From positions 1 to 32,015 of the forward strand of contig DHHO01000018.1 in NCBI GenBank assembly GCA_002403335.1: 32,015 nucleotides of DNA, given 5' to 3'. Shown one piece after another: positions 7,540 through 15,570 of this stretch. How positions within the stretch are numbered: position 1 is the stretch's first letter; each line of letters begins with the position of its first letter. The translations under genes were made by a program, and so were the position numbers. The stretch comes from Caldiserica bacterium UBA4770. Lineage in GTDB: Bacteria; Caldisericota; Caldisericia; Caldisericales; Caldisericaceae. The notes under the pieces are model-generated. The model searched no databases, was not told the origin of the DNA, and saw nothing but the letters and a program-made list of their open reading frames with translations.

Positions 7540-8703
7540 ATGAATCAAATATTAGCTTTTTTTATTTTGGTATTAGCAATAGCAATTGGAGAGATAGTTG
7601 CTACCAAGACACGCGCGAGAATCCCATCTTTGCTTGTTGCGATGGTGATTATCATGGTTGGGTTCTGGCTTGGACTTCCTAAGGATCTCATTGATAAAAC
7701 TGGTCTACCTATGCTTGCAGCATTATCGACTCCAATGATTGTAACTCACATGGGGACCTTAATGTCTTTGAAACAAGTTGGAAAACAATGGAAGGCACTA
7801 CTTATAGGTTTAGGTGCCCTTCTTGGTATCGGTGTATTATTGCTTACAATATACAGGGCTATTTACGGGCTGCCTATAGCTGTTGCTGCTGCTTGTCCTC
7901 TCTCGGGTGGCATAGTAGCTGGCCTTATAGGAATGGATGCAATGAAAGCGATAGGGCGACCTGAATTACAGGTTTTGGTTTTGCTCTTTTTAGTACTTCA
8001 AGGACTTATAGGAATGCCCATTGCGGCTAACCTTCTGAAGAGAGATGTAAGAAAAAATTGGGATAAAATTATTGCAAAACAAGAGGCAACGGTAGCAGGG
8101 GAGACGGATCCCGTAGAGAAAAAGCTGATTCCGCCTCTCCCAAAAGCCTATCAGACGCCTTTCGTTCTCCTTGCAAAGTTAGCTCTTATAGCATGGTTAG
8201 CTTACATAGTCTCCAGTTTAACGAATGGTGTTGTCAATATAAGTGTAGTAGCAATTATTTTCGGTCTAATAGCCTATTTCATTGGATTTCTCGAAGAAGA
8301 TATCCTCACAAAAGCCGGATCATTGACGTTCTTTATGCTTCTCCTGATAGCATCCGCTCTTGGAGGAATGAATCAAGCGACCCCTTCGCTAATACTATCT
8401 TTTGTAGGCCCTATAATTCTCGGCTTCTTATTTGGAGTTATAGGAATCGCCGTTATGAGCCTTATAGTTGGCAAATTGCTTGGGCTCAGCTGGGAGATGG
8501 CTATTTCCATGGGTTCCACTGCCTTATATGGCTTCCCCGGTAATTACATTATAGTCCAGGAGGTTGCAAGAACAACAGCTAACAATGAAGAGGAAAGAAA
8601 AGCCATTTTAGACTACATAATGCCACCAATGATAGTAGCAGGTTATGCCACCGTAACAGTTGGCTCGGTAATATTTGCAGGTATCGTAACAAGATTTTTG
8701 TAA
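7540..8703 (+). CDS. Polytopic membrane protein, putative transporter
   Basis: I do not recognise this 387-residue protein with certainty. It has about ten to eleven hydrophobic segments (for example 3-20, 30-46, 86-106, 112-131, 144-163, 206-224, 232-250, 260-278, 288-311, 360-384). A hydrophilic loop at about 167-203 splits it into two halves. Each half holds a Gly-rich, small-residue stretch next to a helix: AAACPLSGGIVAGLIGMDAM (116-135) and GSTALYGFPGNYIIVQEVA (325-343). This recalls the pseudo-symmetric re-entrant loops of secondary transporters such as the ESS/GltS and 2-HCT groups, but that is inference. It lies between two hydrolases with 12 and 18 nt gaps, so it probably carries their substrate or product. 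Confidence 0.65.
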   Translation: MNQILAFFILVLAIAIGEIVATKTRARIPSLLVAMVIIMVGFWLGLPKDLIDKTGLPMLAALSTPMIVTHMGTLMSLKQVGKQWKALLIGLGALLGIGVLLLTIYRAIYGLPIAVAAACPLSGGIVAGLIGMDAMKAIGRPELQVLVLLFLVLQGLIGMPIAANLLKRDVRKNWDKIIAKQEATVAGETDPVEKKLIPPLPKAYQTPFVLLAKLALIAWLAYIVSSLTNGVVNISVVAIIFGLIAYFIGFLEEDILTKAGSLTFFMLLLIASALGGMNQATPSLILSFVGPIILGFLFGVIGIAVMSLIVGKLLGLSWEMAISMGSTALYGFPGNYIIVQEVARTTANNEEERKAILDYIMPPMIVAGYATVTVGSVIFAGIVTRFL

Positions 8704-8721
8704 ATTGAAGGAGGCAACATA

Positions 8722-9936
8722 ATGCAATATATTCTAAAAAATTTTAAGCTTATCGATGGAGTAAGCGAAGAAATCTTAGAGAACATCGATATTCTTATTG
8801 ATGGGACAAAAATCAAGTCCATTGGTAGAGATATTACCTCTCCTGATAAAGCAGAAGTAATTGATATGAAAGGCAGAACTGTACTTCCCGGGATGGTAGA
8901 GGCACACGTTCACATTGGAATGAATGGTGAGCCAAACTTCGAATTAATGATGATAAAAGAAACAATCCCCATGGCAACACTGAAGGCTTCTGTATATGCA
9001 AAAAGGGACCTTCTTGCGGGATTCACCACTGTGAGAACCATGGGAGACAAAGGATTCCTGGATATTGCACTAAAGAGGGCCTTTGATTCTGGACTTCTGG
9101 ATGGCCCAAGACTAAGAGTTTCTGGACAAATTCTCTCAATCACAGGAGGACATGCTGACTTAGCTTTACCTCCAGAGGTTTCAATTACAGGATGGGCAGC
9201 TATAGTTGACAGCCCCGATGAGGCAAGAAAAGCAGCAAGGTATCAACTAAAGATGGGCGCTGATATTGTAAAAATGTGTGCGACAGGTGGTGTAATGTCA
9301 GAAGGAGATGAACCCGGTTCAGCGCAGCTCACCGAGGAGGAGATGAGAGCAGCAATAACAGAAGCACACAAAGTAGGCAAGAAAGCAGCAGCCCATGCTC
9401 AAGGAGCAGAAGGAATAAAGAATGCCATAAGGGCGGGGATAGACTCAATAGAACATGGAGTCCTAATTGATGATGAAAGCATAGAACTGATGCTCAAAAA
9501 TGGAGTTTTTCTTGTGCCAACACTATCAGCACCTTATAACATTAAAAAGTATGGGCGAGAGGCGGGAATACCTGAACATGCCGTGAGAAAGAATGATCAG
9601 ATTATAGGTTTCCACTTACAGAATTTTATCAAGGCATATAAAGCAGGAGTGAAGATCGCTACAGGGACAGATGCAGGGACTCCATTCAACAAACATGGAG
9701 AAAATGCCCAGGAGTTAGAGCTAATGGTACAGGCAGGAGTCAAGCCAATGGATGCCATTCTTGCTGCAACAAAATGGGGTGCTGAACTGCTCGGTATGGA
9801 TAAGTTAATAGGAACAATAGAAGTAGATAAGGAAGCAGATATAATAGCTGTTGAAGGAAATCCCCTGGAGAATATCTCAATAATGAAAGATGTAAAATTC
9901 GTTATGAAGGCAGGTAAGATTTATAAGAATGAATAG
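8722..9936 (+). CDS. Metal-dependent amidohydrolase (imidazolonepropionase/M38-like)
   Basis: The 404-residue protein is an amidohydrolase-superfamily enzyme with a binuclear metal site. The ligands can be read in order: VEAHVHIG (H62, H64), GADIVKMCATGG (K184, probably carboxylated), AHAQG (H225), SIEHG (H245) and TGTDAGTP (D317). This pattern matches the COG1228 group, which contains Xaa-Pro and Xaa-Arg/Lys dipeptidases as well as imidazolonepropionase. No hut genes are nearby, so a dipeptidase or cyclic-amide hydrolase is more likely than histidine degradation. A GAAGGAGG ribosome-binding site precedes the ATG. It is the last gene before a strong terminator. Confidence 0.88.
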   Translation: MQYILKNFKLIDGVSEEILENIDILIDGTKIKSIGRDITSPDKAEVIDMKGRTVLPGMVEAHVHIGMNGEPNFELMMIKETIPMATLKASVYAKRDLLAGFTTVRTMGDKGFLDIALKRAFDSGLLDGPRLRVSGQILSITGGHADLALPPEVSITGWAAIVDSPDEARKAARYQLKMGADIVKMCATGGVMSEGDEPGSAQLTEEEMRAAITEAHKVGKKAAAHAQGAEGIKNAIRAGIDSIEHGVLIDDESIELMLKNGVFLVPTLSAPYNIKKYGREAGIPEHAVRKNDQIIGFHLQNFIKAYKAGVKIATGTDAGTPFNKHGENAQELELMVQAGVKPMDAILAATKWGAELLGMDKLIGTIEVDKEADIIAVEGNPLENISIMKDVKFVMKAGKIYKNE

Positions 9937-9940
9937 CCCT

Positions 9941-9972
9941 AAGGCCTCGGTAAAAAACGAGGCCTTTTTTTT
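9941..9972 (+). terminator. Rho-independent terminator after the amidohydrolase gene
   Basis: A perfect 9-bp stem (AAGGCCTCG at 9941-9949 with CGAGGCCTT at 9958-9966) closes an 8-base loop and is followed by a T-run to 9972. It starts 4 nt after the amidohydrolase stop and should end the upstream operon. Confidence 0.92.
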
Positions 9973-9997
9973 AAAACCTTTTTAAAGGGAGCCAGAA

Positions 9998-11329
9998 ATG
10001 AATAAAGAGGATTTAAAAAAGATTGCCGTTGAAGAAATAGACAAAAATAGAGACGAAATAGTTCAGTTAGGAAATTCTATTCTTATGGAACCCGAAGAAG
10101 GATTTAGAGAGTTCAAGACCTCAAAAAAGATAGAAGATTTCTTCAAGAAGATGGAAATAGAATTCAAAAGTGGTTTAGCTATCACAGGGATAAAAGGATA
10201 CTTATCAAAAGAAAGAAAGGGGCCCTCTATTGGTATTATAGGGGAACTGGATGCCCTCTTTAACCCCGAGCATCCACTTGCTGACAGAAAGAATGGTCTG
10301 GCACATGCCTGCGGACACTTTGCCCAGATTGCTTCAATGATAGGAACAGGCATTGGATTGGCTAAAGTTATAAACTATTTAGACGGAAATGTTGTTCTCT
10401 TTGGCGTTCCCGCAGAAGAGTATATTAATCTGGAGTTCAGAGAGAGACTTAGAAAGGAAGAAAAGATAAAATTCTTTGGAGGAAAACAAGAACTTATAAG
10501 AATAGGAGAATTCGATGATATAGACATTGCTATTATGACCCATGCACAGAGTTCTCCCGAAAGAAAAGCCTTTATTCCAGAGAGTAGTAATAGTTTCGTA
10601 GGAAAGAATATCAAATTTATAGGAAAGGCTTCTCACGCAGGTTATGCCCCATTCAGTGGTATTAACGCACTAAATGCTTTTAATGTTGCACTTTCTGCCA
10701 TACACGCTCAAAGAGAAACATTCAGAGATGAAGATGCAGTAAGAGTTCACCTGATTGTTACCAAAGGAGGAGACAGTGTAAACATTGTTCCCAGCGAAAT
10801 AAAGGTAGAAATGTATGTAAGAGCAAAAACAATAGAAGCAGTAGAGGATGCTGCTTTAAAGGTCGATAGAGCGCTAAAAGGCGGTGCCTTGAGTGTTGGA
10901 TGCAAGGTGGAAATAACACAAATTGCTGGATATCTTCAATTAAACTCCGATAAAAATCTATCACAACTATGGGCAAATAATGCTACAGCAATACTGGGGG
11001 AAGGAAATGTTCAAAGCGTTCCTCATTTCGGGGGATCTACAGATATGGGGGACATTACAAATATAAAGCCAGGTATCCATCCATCAACAGGGGGATTTGA
11101 GGGGGAACCTCACACAAAAGACTTTAAAATTGTAGATGAGGAGATGGCCTACATCCTTCCTGCAAAGATAAATGCCTTAACGGTGATAGATCTACTTTTC
11201 AATAACGCAGAAAAAGGAAAGGACATTATTGTATCCTTCAGACCAAAATTTACAAAAGAGGAATATCTAAAATTGCTTGATTCATTAAATTATCAGGTAC
11301 TCTGGCCTTCTGATGAGAAGCAAGTGTGA
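9998..11329 (+). CDS. M20D family amidohydrolase (AbgB-like)
   Basis: The 443-residue protein belongs to the M20D group of amidohydrolases (p-aminobenzoyl-glutamate hydrolase subunit B, N-acyl-amino-acid hydrolases). Signatures are GELDAL (about 82-87), the metal-binding HACGH (103-107), PAEE (138-141), a lid-domain GKASHAGYAPFSGINALNAF, and a C-terminal segment with FGGSTDMGD and GEPHTKDF. It is longer than most single-domain M20D enzymes, like AbgB. It lies 25 nt past a strong terminator with no evident promoter, so it probably depends on readthrough or an atypical promoter. A GGGAG ribosome-binding site precedes the ATG. The likely role is release of an amino acid from an acyl or aryl amide. 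Confidence 0.87.
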   Translation: MNKEDLKKIAVEEIDKNRDEIVQLGNSILMEPEEGFREFKTSKKIEDFFKKMEIEFKSGLAITGIKGYLSKERKGPSIGIIGELDALFNPEHPLADRKNGLAHACGHFAQIASMIGTGIGLAKVINYLDGNVVLFGVPAEEYINLEFRERLRKEEKIKFFGGKQELIRIGEFDDIDIAIMTHAQSSPERKAFIPESSNSFVGKNIKFIGKASHAGYAPFSGINALNAFNVALSAIHAQRETFRDEDAVRVHLIVTKGGDSVNIVPSEIKVEMYVRAKTIEAVEDAALKVDRALKGGALSVGCKVEITQIAGYLQLNSDKNLSQLWANNATAILGEGNVQSVPHFGGSTDMGDITNIKPGIHPSTGGFEGEPHTKDFKIVDEEMAYILPAKINALTVIDLLFNNAEKGKDIIVSFRPKFTKEEYLKLLDSLNYQVLWPSDEKQV

Positions 11330-11359
11330 AATATTTAGACTGCTTGCAAGAACTTTAAT

Positions 11360-11387
11360 TTGCTTTTATTTTTTTACATGTTATAAT
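11360..11387 (+). promoter_or_regulatory. Promoter of the aminotransferase gene
   Basis: TTGCTT (11360-11365) and TATAAT (11382-11387) are 16 bp apart. The expected start near 11394 falls next to an ATG at 11395 that is in frame with the aminotransferase, while a strong Shine-Dalgarno-preceded ATG follows at 11416. Confidence 0.75.
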
Positions 11388-11415
11388 AATAAAAATGAAT
11401 AGGAAGGAGGTAGTT

Positions 11416-12624
11416 ATGTCACAAAATTGGGGAGACAAGTTCTCCGCCCGTGTTGGATTTTTCAAAGCATCGGCAATCAGACAACTTCTTAGTCTCGTAA
11501 ATGATCCGGATGTAATCTCTCTTGCGGGAGGGATGCCAGATCCAGAACTTTTCCCAAAAGAGGTAATTGCAGAAATTGCAAAAGACGTTATTACAAACGA
11601 TTGTGGAAAATCACTCCAGTATGGCCCTACTGAGGGGATAAAACCATTGAGAGAAACCCTTATTAAAATGACACAGGAAGAAATTAAGGGTGTAACAGGA
11701 GACAATATCATCGTAACGACAGCGTCACAACAGGGTCTTGATATGCTAGCAAAAATCTTTATTGACCCGGGGGATACAGTAATCGTTGAAGCTCCATCCT
11801 ATGTTGGTGGATTACAAGCTTTGCAGTCATTTCAGGCAAACTTTGTCACAATTCCTTTAGATGACAATGGTATAAGAACTGATATCCTCGAAGAAAAATT
11901 AGAAGAGCTGAAAAGAAAAGGAATCAAACCGAAATTAATCTACCTTATCCCGAATTTCCAAAACCCTGGTGGAGTTACTACAACCCTTGAAAGAAGACAA
12001 AAACTCATTGAACTTAGCCATAACTATGATGTCCCTTTGATGGAGGATGATCCTTATGGAGAGATAAGGTTTGAAGGAGAAAAAGTGCCATCTCTTATAG
12101 AGCTTGATAATGTTGGAAATGTAATTGCCCTGAGGACTTTTTCAAAAATCCTTGCCCCGGGGCTCAGACTCGGGTGGATAATTGCAGACAGGGAAGTTAT
12201 AGCAAAAATTGGTCTTGCAAAACAGTCAGCAGACCTATGCTCCCCTTCTTTAACACAGTATATTGCCGATAAATTCATAAGAGATGGTCACCTTAAAACC
12301 TATCTTGACGTCGTAAGACCTGCCTATAGAGTAAAGAAGGATGCAATGCTTTCCGCAATTGAAAAGTACTTTCCTCAGGAAGCTACCTGGACAAAACCCC
12401 AAGGTGGAATGTTTGTGTGGGCAGGTGTACCTAACAATATAGACACTGACGAGCTATTTCCCGAAGCACTTCAGAAAAAGGTAGCCTATGTTGTTGGAAG
12501 TGCTTTCTATCCTCACGGCGAAGATAAACACCATATGAGATTAAACTTCACTTTGAACTCCCCTGAAATAATAGAAGAAGGCATAAAAAGACTTGGAAAC
12601 CTACTCAAGACAAAGTTGAGTTAA
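11416..12624 (+). CDS. PLP-dependent class I aminotransferase (LysN/2-aminoadipate type)
   Basis: The 402-residue fold-type I aminotransferase has the family layout: SLAGGMPDPELFP near the N-terminus, LQYGPTEGIKPLRE, PNFQNPGGVTT (N183), DDPYGEIRFE (D211), the Schiff-base lysine in TFSKILAPGLRLGWI (K244), and a C-terminal MRLNFTLNSPE. This is the group of 2-aminoadipate, aromatic and branched-chain aminotransferases that also includes MocR-type C-terminal domains; no GntR domain is present. I choose the ATG at 11416 because AGGAAGGAGG lies just before it; an in-frame ATG at 11395 would add seven residues. It has its own promoter and follows two amidohydrolases, consistent with amino-acid breakdown to 2-oxoacids. 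Confidence 0.88.
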   Translation: MSQNWGDKFSARVGFFKASAIRQLLSLVNDPDVISLAGGMPDPELFPKEVIAEIAKDVITNDCGKSLQYGPTEGIKPLRETLIKMTQEEIKGVTGDNIIVTTASQQGLDMLAKIFIDPGDTVIVEAPSYVGGLQALQSFQANFVTIPLDDNGIRTDILEEKLEELKRKGIKPKLIYLIPNFQNPGGVTTTLERRQKLIELSHNYDVPLMEDDPYGEIRFEGEKVPSLIELDNVGNVIALRTFSKILAPGLRLGWIIADREVIAKIGLAKQSADLCSPSLTQYIADKFIRDGHLKTYLDVVRPAYRVKKDAMLSAIEKYFPQEATWTKPQGGMFVWAGVPNNIDTDELFPEALQKKVAYVVGSAFYPHGEDKHHMRLNFTLNSPEIIEEGIKRLGNLLKTKLS

Positions 12625-12644
12625 CTATATTTGTTTCCTTTTTC

Positions 12645-12682
12645 AATCCCTCCTCTTTCTATAAGATGAGGGATTTATTTTT
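12645..12682 (+). terminator. Terminator after the aminotransferase gene
   Basis: AATCCCTC (12645-12652) pairs with GAGGGATT (12668-12675) across a 15-base loop and is followed by a T-rich tract. It lies between the convergent aminotransferase and uvrB genes and works best for the plus-strand message, because the minus-strand side lacks a T-run. Confidence 0.75.
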
Positions 12683-14654
12683 TCCTTTTATAAACCTCTG
12701 TTAATTTTTCTATTTTATCTCTAATCTTTATTGCATCTTCGAAATCAAGTACCTCGGCCTTAAGATGCATTTCCTCTTCAAGTTCTGTGATAAGTGCTCT
12801 GAATTGCTCTTCTGAAAGTCCTCCGATATCAACCTCCTCAATTTCTTCTTCCTTCCTCCAGGGAAGGTCAATAAGGTTTGTAATTGCCTTTCTGATAGTT
12901 TGAGGGGTTATGTTATGCTCTTCATTGTATTTTAGCTGTTTCTCCCTTCTGCGGTTAGTTTCCTGAATAGCTCTCTTCATAGAGTCGGTGAGGTTATCTG
13001 CATACATAATGACTTTGCCTGACACATTTCTTGCTGCCCTTCCCATAGTCTGAATAAGGGAAACCTCTGAGCGAAGAAAACCTTCTTTATCAGCATCAAG
13101 AATTGCAACAAGAGAAACCTCAGGCAAATCTAACCCTTCCCTTAAAAGATTCACCCCCACAAGACAATCAAAATCACCTTCTCTTAATCCTTTGAGAATA
13201 GAAACCCTTTCAAGGGTTTTTATATCAGAATGAAGATATCTTGCTTTAACACCATTCTCGGTGAGATATGCAGCAAGTTCGCTTGCAAATTTCTTAGTAA
13301 GTGTCGTTACAAGGACCCTTTCATTTTTTTCTGCCCTTTTCTCAATCTCCTTTATGAGGTCAACAATCTGCCCAGAAACTCCCCTGACCTCTATTTCTGG
13401 ATCAACAAGTCCTGTTGGACGGACAAGCTGCTCTGCAACCTGAGAACTCACTGAAAGCTCAAAATTAGCAGGAGTGGCAGAAACAAAAATGCACTGCTTA
13501 ACATGATTTATAAACTCCTCAAACCGCAAGGGCCTGTTATCAAGAGCTGAAGGTAGCCTGAACCCATATTTCATAAGTGTAAGCTTTCTATCGTGGTCTC
13601 CGTAGTACATCCCACGAAGCTGGGGGACTGTAATGTGCGACTCATCTATAAAAAGAAGGAAGTCTTCCGGGAAAAAGTCCATCAAAGTGTAAGGCTGCTC
13701 CCCTGGTTTCCTCCCAGAAAAATACCTCGAATAATTCTCAATACCATTGCAATAGCCTGTTTGCTCAAGCATCTCGATGTCATACTTTGTCCTCTCTTCA
13801 AGCCTCTGGGCCTCAACAAATTTGCCTCTCTCCTTGAAAAATTTCACCCTCATATCCATCTCTTTCAATATCTCCTCAACGTATCTCTCTATTCTTTCTT
13901 TTGTTGTAACAAATTGAGAAGCAGGGAAAAATGCGAAAGAAGAATGCTTCCTTATAAATTCATTTGTGAGAGGGTCAAACTCTGTGATCGAATCAACAAC
14001 ATTTTCAAAAAGTTCAATCCTTATGGCAGTTTCAGATTCCTTCGGAAAGGCATCAACGATATCTCCTCTCATTCTAAATGTACCATTTTTAAAATTGAAG
14101 TCATTTCTCTCATATTGAAGTCTCGCAAGGTTAAGAGCAATTTTTCCTCTGTTCGTCTCCTCCCCAACTTTTAATGTAAAAAGTTGCTCACGGTATTCCT
14201 CCGGTGAATCCCACCCATAAATACAGGAAACGGATGCGACAACAATTACATCACGCCTTTCAAGGAGAGACCTTACAGTTGAGTGTCTCAAGCGGGCGAT
14301 ATCTTCATTTATATCGGCATTTTTTGCAATATAAAGGTCGATCTGTGGAACATACGCCTCGGGTTGATAGAAATCATAGTAGCTTACAAAATATTCAACT
14401 GCATTCTCTGGAAAAAATTTTTTAAACTCTGAGTAAAGCTGAGCTGCAAGGGTCTTGTTATGTGAGATAACGAGAGTGGGGCGCTTTACTTTATCTATCA
14501 CATTTGCCATAGTAAATGTTTTTCCTGAGCCTGTCACCCCCAGCAGGGTCTGAAACCTCATTCCCCCATTTATACCCTGCACCAGTTTATCTATTGCCTC
14601 AGGCTGATCCCCAGTGGGCTTAAAATCGGAGACAAGTTTAAATTGATTTCCCAT
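12675..14654 (-). CDS. uvrB: UvrABC system protein B
   Basis: The 659-residue helicase-like damage-verification subunit of nucleotide-excision repair is full length. Visible are Walker A in GVTGSGKTF (about 39-47), the beta-hairpin region FVSYYDFYQPEAYVPQ that probes DNA damage, DESH (Walker B), FVSATPANFE, the GREGLDLPEVSLVAILDADKEGF-type helicase motifs, MGRAARN, and a C-terminal UVR domain (EEMHLKAEVLDFEDAIKIRD) that contacts UvrC/UvrA. It starts 34 nt after pfkB with a GGGTGG ribosome-binding site. uvrA and uvrC are not in the window. It is the last gene of the HD-polX-TrpF-like-pfkB series and may also have its own promoter. Confidence 0.98.
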   Translation of the reverse strand: MGNQFKLVSDFKPTGDQPEAIDKLVQGINGGMRFQTLLGVTGSGKTFTMANVIDKVKRPTLVISHNKTLAAQLYSEFKKFFPENAVEYFVSYYDFYQPEAYVPQIDLYIAKNADINEDIARLRHSTVRSLLERRDVIVVASVSCIYGWDSPEEYREQLFTLKVGEETNRGKIALNLARLQYERNDFNFKNGTFRMRGDIVDAFPKESETAIRIELFENVVDSITEFDPLTNEFIRKHSSFAFFPASQFVTTKERIERYVEEILKEMDMRVKFFKERGKFVEAQRLEERTKYDIEMLEQTGYCNGIENYSRYFSGRKPGEQPYTLMDFFPEDFLLFIDESHITVPQLRGMYYGDHDRKLTLMKYGFRLPSALDNRPLRFEEFINHVKQCIFVSATPANFELSVSSQVAEQLVRPTGLVDPEIEVRGVSGQIVDLIKEIEKRAEKNERVLVTTLTKKFASELAAYLTENGVKARYLHSDIKTLERVSILKGLREGDFDCLVGVNLLREGLDLPEVSLVAILDADKEGFLRSEVSLIQTMGRAARNVSGKVIMYADNLTDSMKRAIQETNRRREKQLKYNEEHNITPQTIRKAITNLIDLPWRKEEEIEEVDIGGLSEEQFRALITELEEEMHLKAEVLDFEDAIKIRDKIEKLTEVYKRKK

Positions 14655-14674
14655 TATATACCACCCAAATGTAT

Positions 14675-14683
14675 ATTATAGCA
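14675..14683 (-). promoter_or_regulatory. Possible extended -10 promoter for uvrB
   Basis: On the minus strand TGCTATAAT is a perfect extended -10 motif, about 20 nt before the uvrB ATG and just beyond the pfkB stop. No good -35 is seen, as expected for extended -10 promoters. It could give uvrB expression independent of the upstream genes. Confidence 0.45.
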
Positions 14684-14688
14684 TTCAT

Positions 14689-15570
14689 TCAAAATTTCTC
14701 ATCGGGAACAAAGAATCCCCCCCTTGTAGTTGATACGGCTGCAATACGATTAGCGAACTCAAGGCTCTCAACAATACCTCCGTCTTCAAGGTAATACCCA
14801 AGGAAGGCTGCATTAAAAATGTCACCGGCTCCTACTGTATCTACAGAAACAACCCTTATTCCTTTACTTCTATAAATCTTTCCTCTAAAGTGAACCTCAG
14901 CTCCTTCTTTTCCCTTTTTATATACCAGTATAGTCCCCCCTTTCTCAACCTCTTTCAATAAACCAGGTGGCAGTGTCCCCATTTCCTGAATGTTTCCAAG
15001 CACAATATCAGAAAAAGTAACAATTTTACCCACAGCATCCATAAAGCCATTGATACCAATCCCTATTCTTATCTGTGGATCAAAATAAATCCTTACGTGG
15101 TTTGTCCTGGCAAATTCTATAATTCTCATTAGTTCTTCCTGCGTTCTTTCCTCAGTTAATATTCCCCCTGAGATATAAAGATGTTCGAACTTACTCCATC
15201 TATCTTTAAATTCATCAAAGGAGACATCAGTGTAAGCAGTATTTTTTATCAATGCAAGTGTGGACCTTGAGCCAGATTTACCAATTAAGTTAATAATAAG
15301 GGCTGTATTCTTCAAGGAGCGACTTCCAATATGTGTGACACGGTGTTCTTCAAGATATCTAATAAGACACTCTCCGAATGGATCCAAAGAAACAGGGGTA
15401 AGATACGAAGATCGGCCCCCAAGAAGGGAATAGGCAACTGAAAAATTTATTCCCGTTCCCCCTGGAGAAACTGAGAAGGACTCCGGAATAATGTTTTCAT
15501 CTTCCTTTACCTTAGTGGAAGAGCGAACTCTTATATCAAAACTATTATCACCTATTGTCAGTATATTCAC
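14689..15570 (-). CDS. PfkB (ribokinase) family kinase
   Basis: The 293-residue PfkB-fold kinase phosphorylates a sugar, nucleoside or similar alcohol using ATP. The N-terminal GGTGINFSVAYSLLGG (38-52) and the C-terminal DTVGAGDIFNAAFLGYYLE (244-262) with catalytic base D250 are the two PfkB signatures. The substrate cannot be assigned; ribose, a nucleoside or a sugar phosphate are all possible. The start is GTG at 15570, inside the last 23 bp of the TrpF-like gene, so the two are translated together and probably act in one pathway. Confidence 0.88.
   Translation of the reverse strand: MNILTIGDNSFDIRVRSSTKVKEDENIIPESFSVSPGGTGINFSVAYSLLGGRSSYLTPVSLDPFGECLIRYLEEHRVTHIGSRSLKNTALIINLIGKSGSRSTLALIKNTAYTDVSFDEFKDRWSKFEHLYISGGILTEERTQEELMRIIEFARTNHVRIYFDPQIRIGIGINGFMDAVGKIVTFSDIVLGNIQEMGTLPPGLLKEVEKGGTILVYKKGKEGAEVHFRGKIYRSKGIRVVSVDTVGAGDIFNAAFLGYYLEDGGIVESLEFANRIAAVSTTRGGFFVPDEKF

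Noticed and set aside
8722..9936. Imidazolonepropionase (hutI) assignment
   Set aside because: The metal ligands fit the wider COG1228 group, but no histidine-degradation genes are nearby and the neighbours are peptidases.
13593..14174. 193-codon open frame on the plus strand inside uvrB
   Set aside because: It is fully antisense to a conserved gene, has no ribosome-binding site and its translation is rich in Cys, Leu and Arg without any domain pattern.
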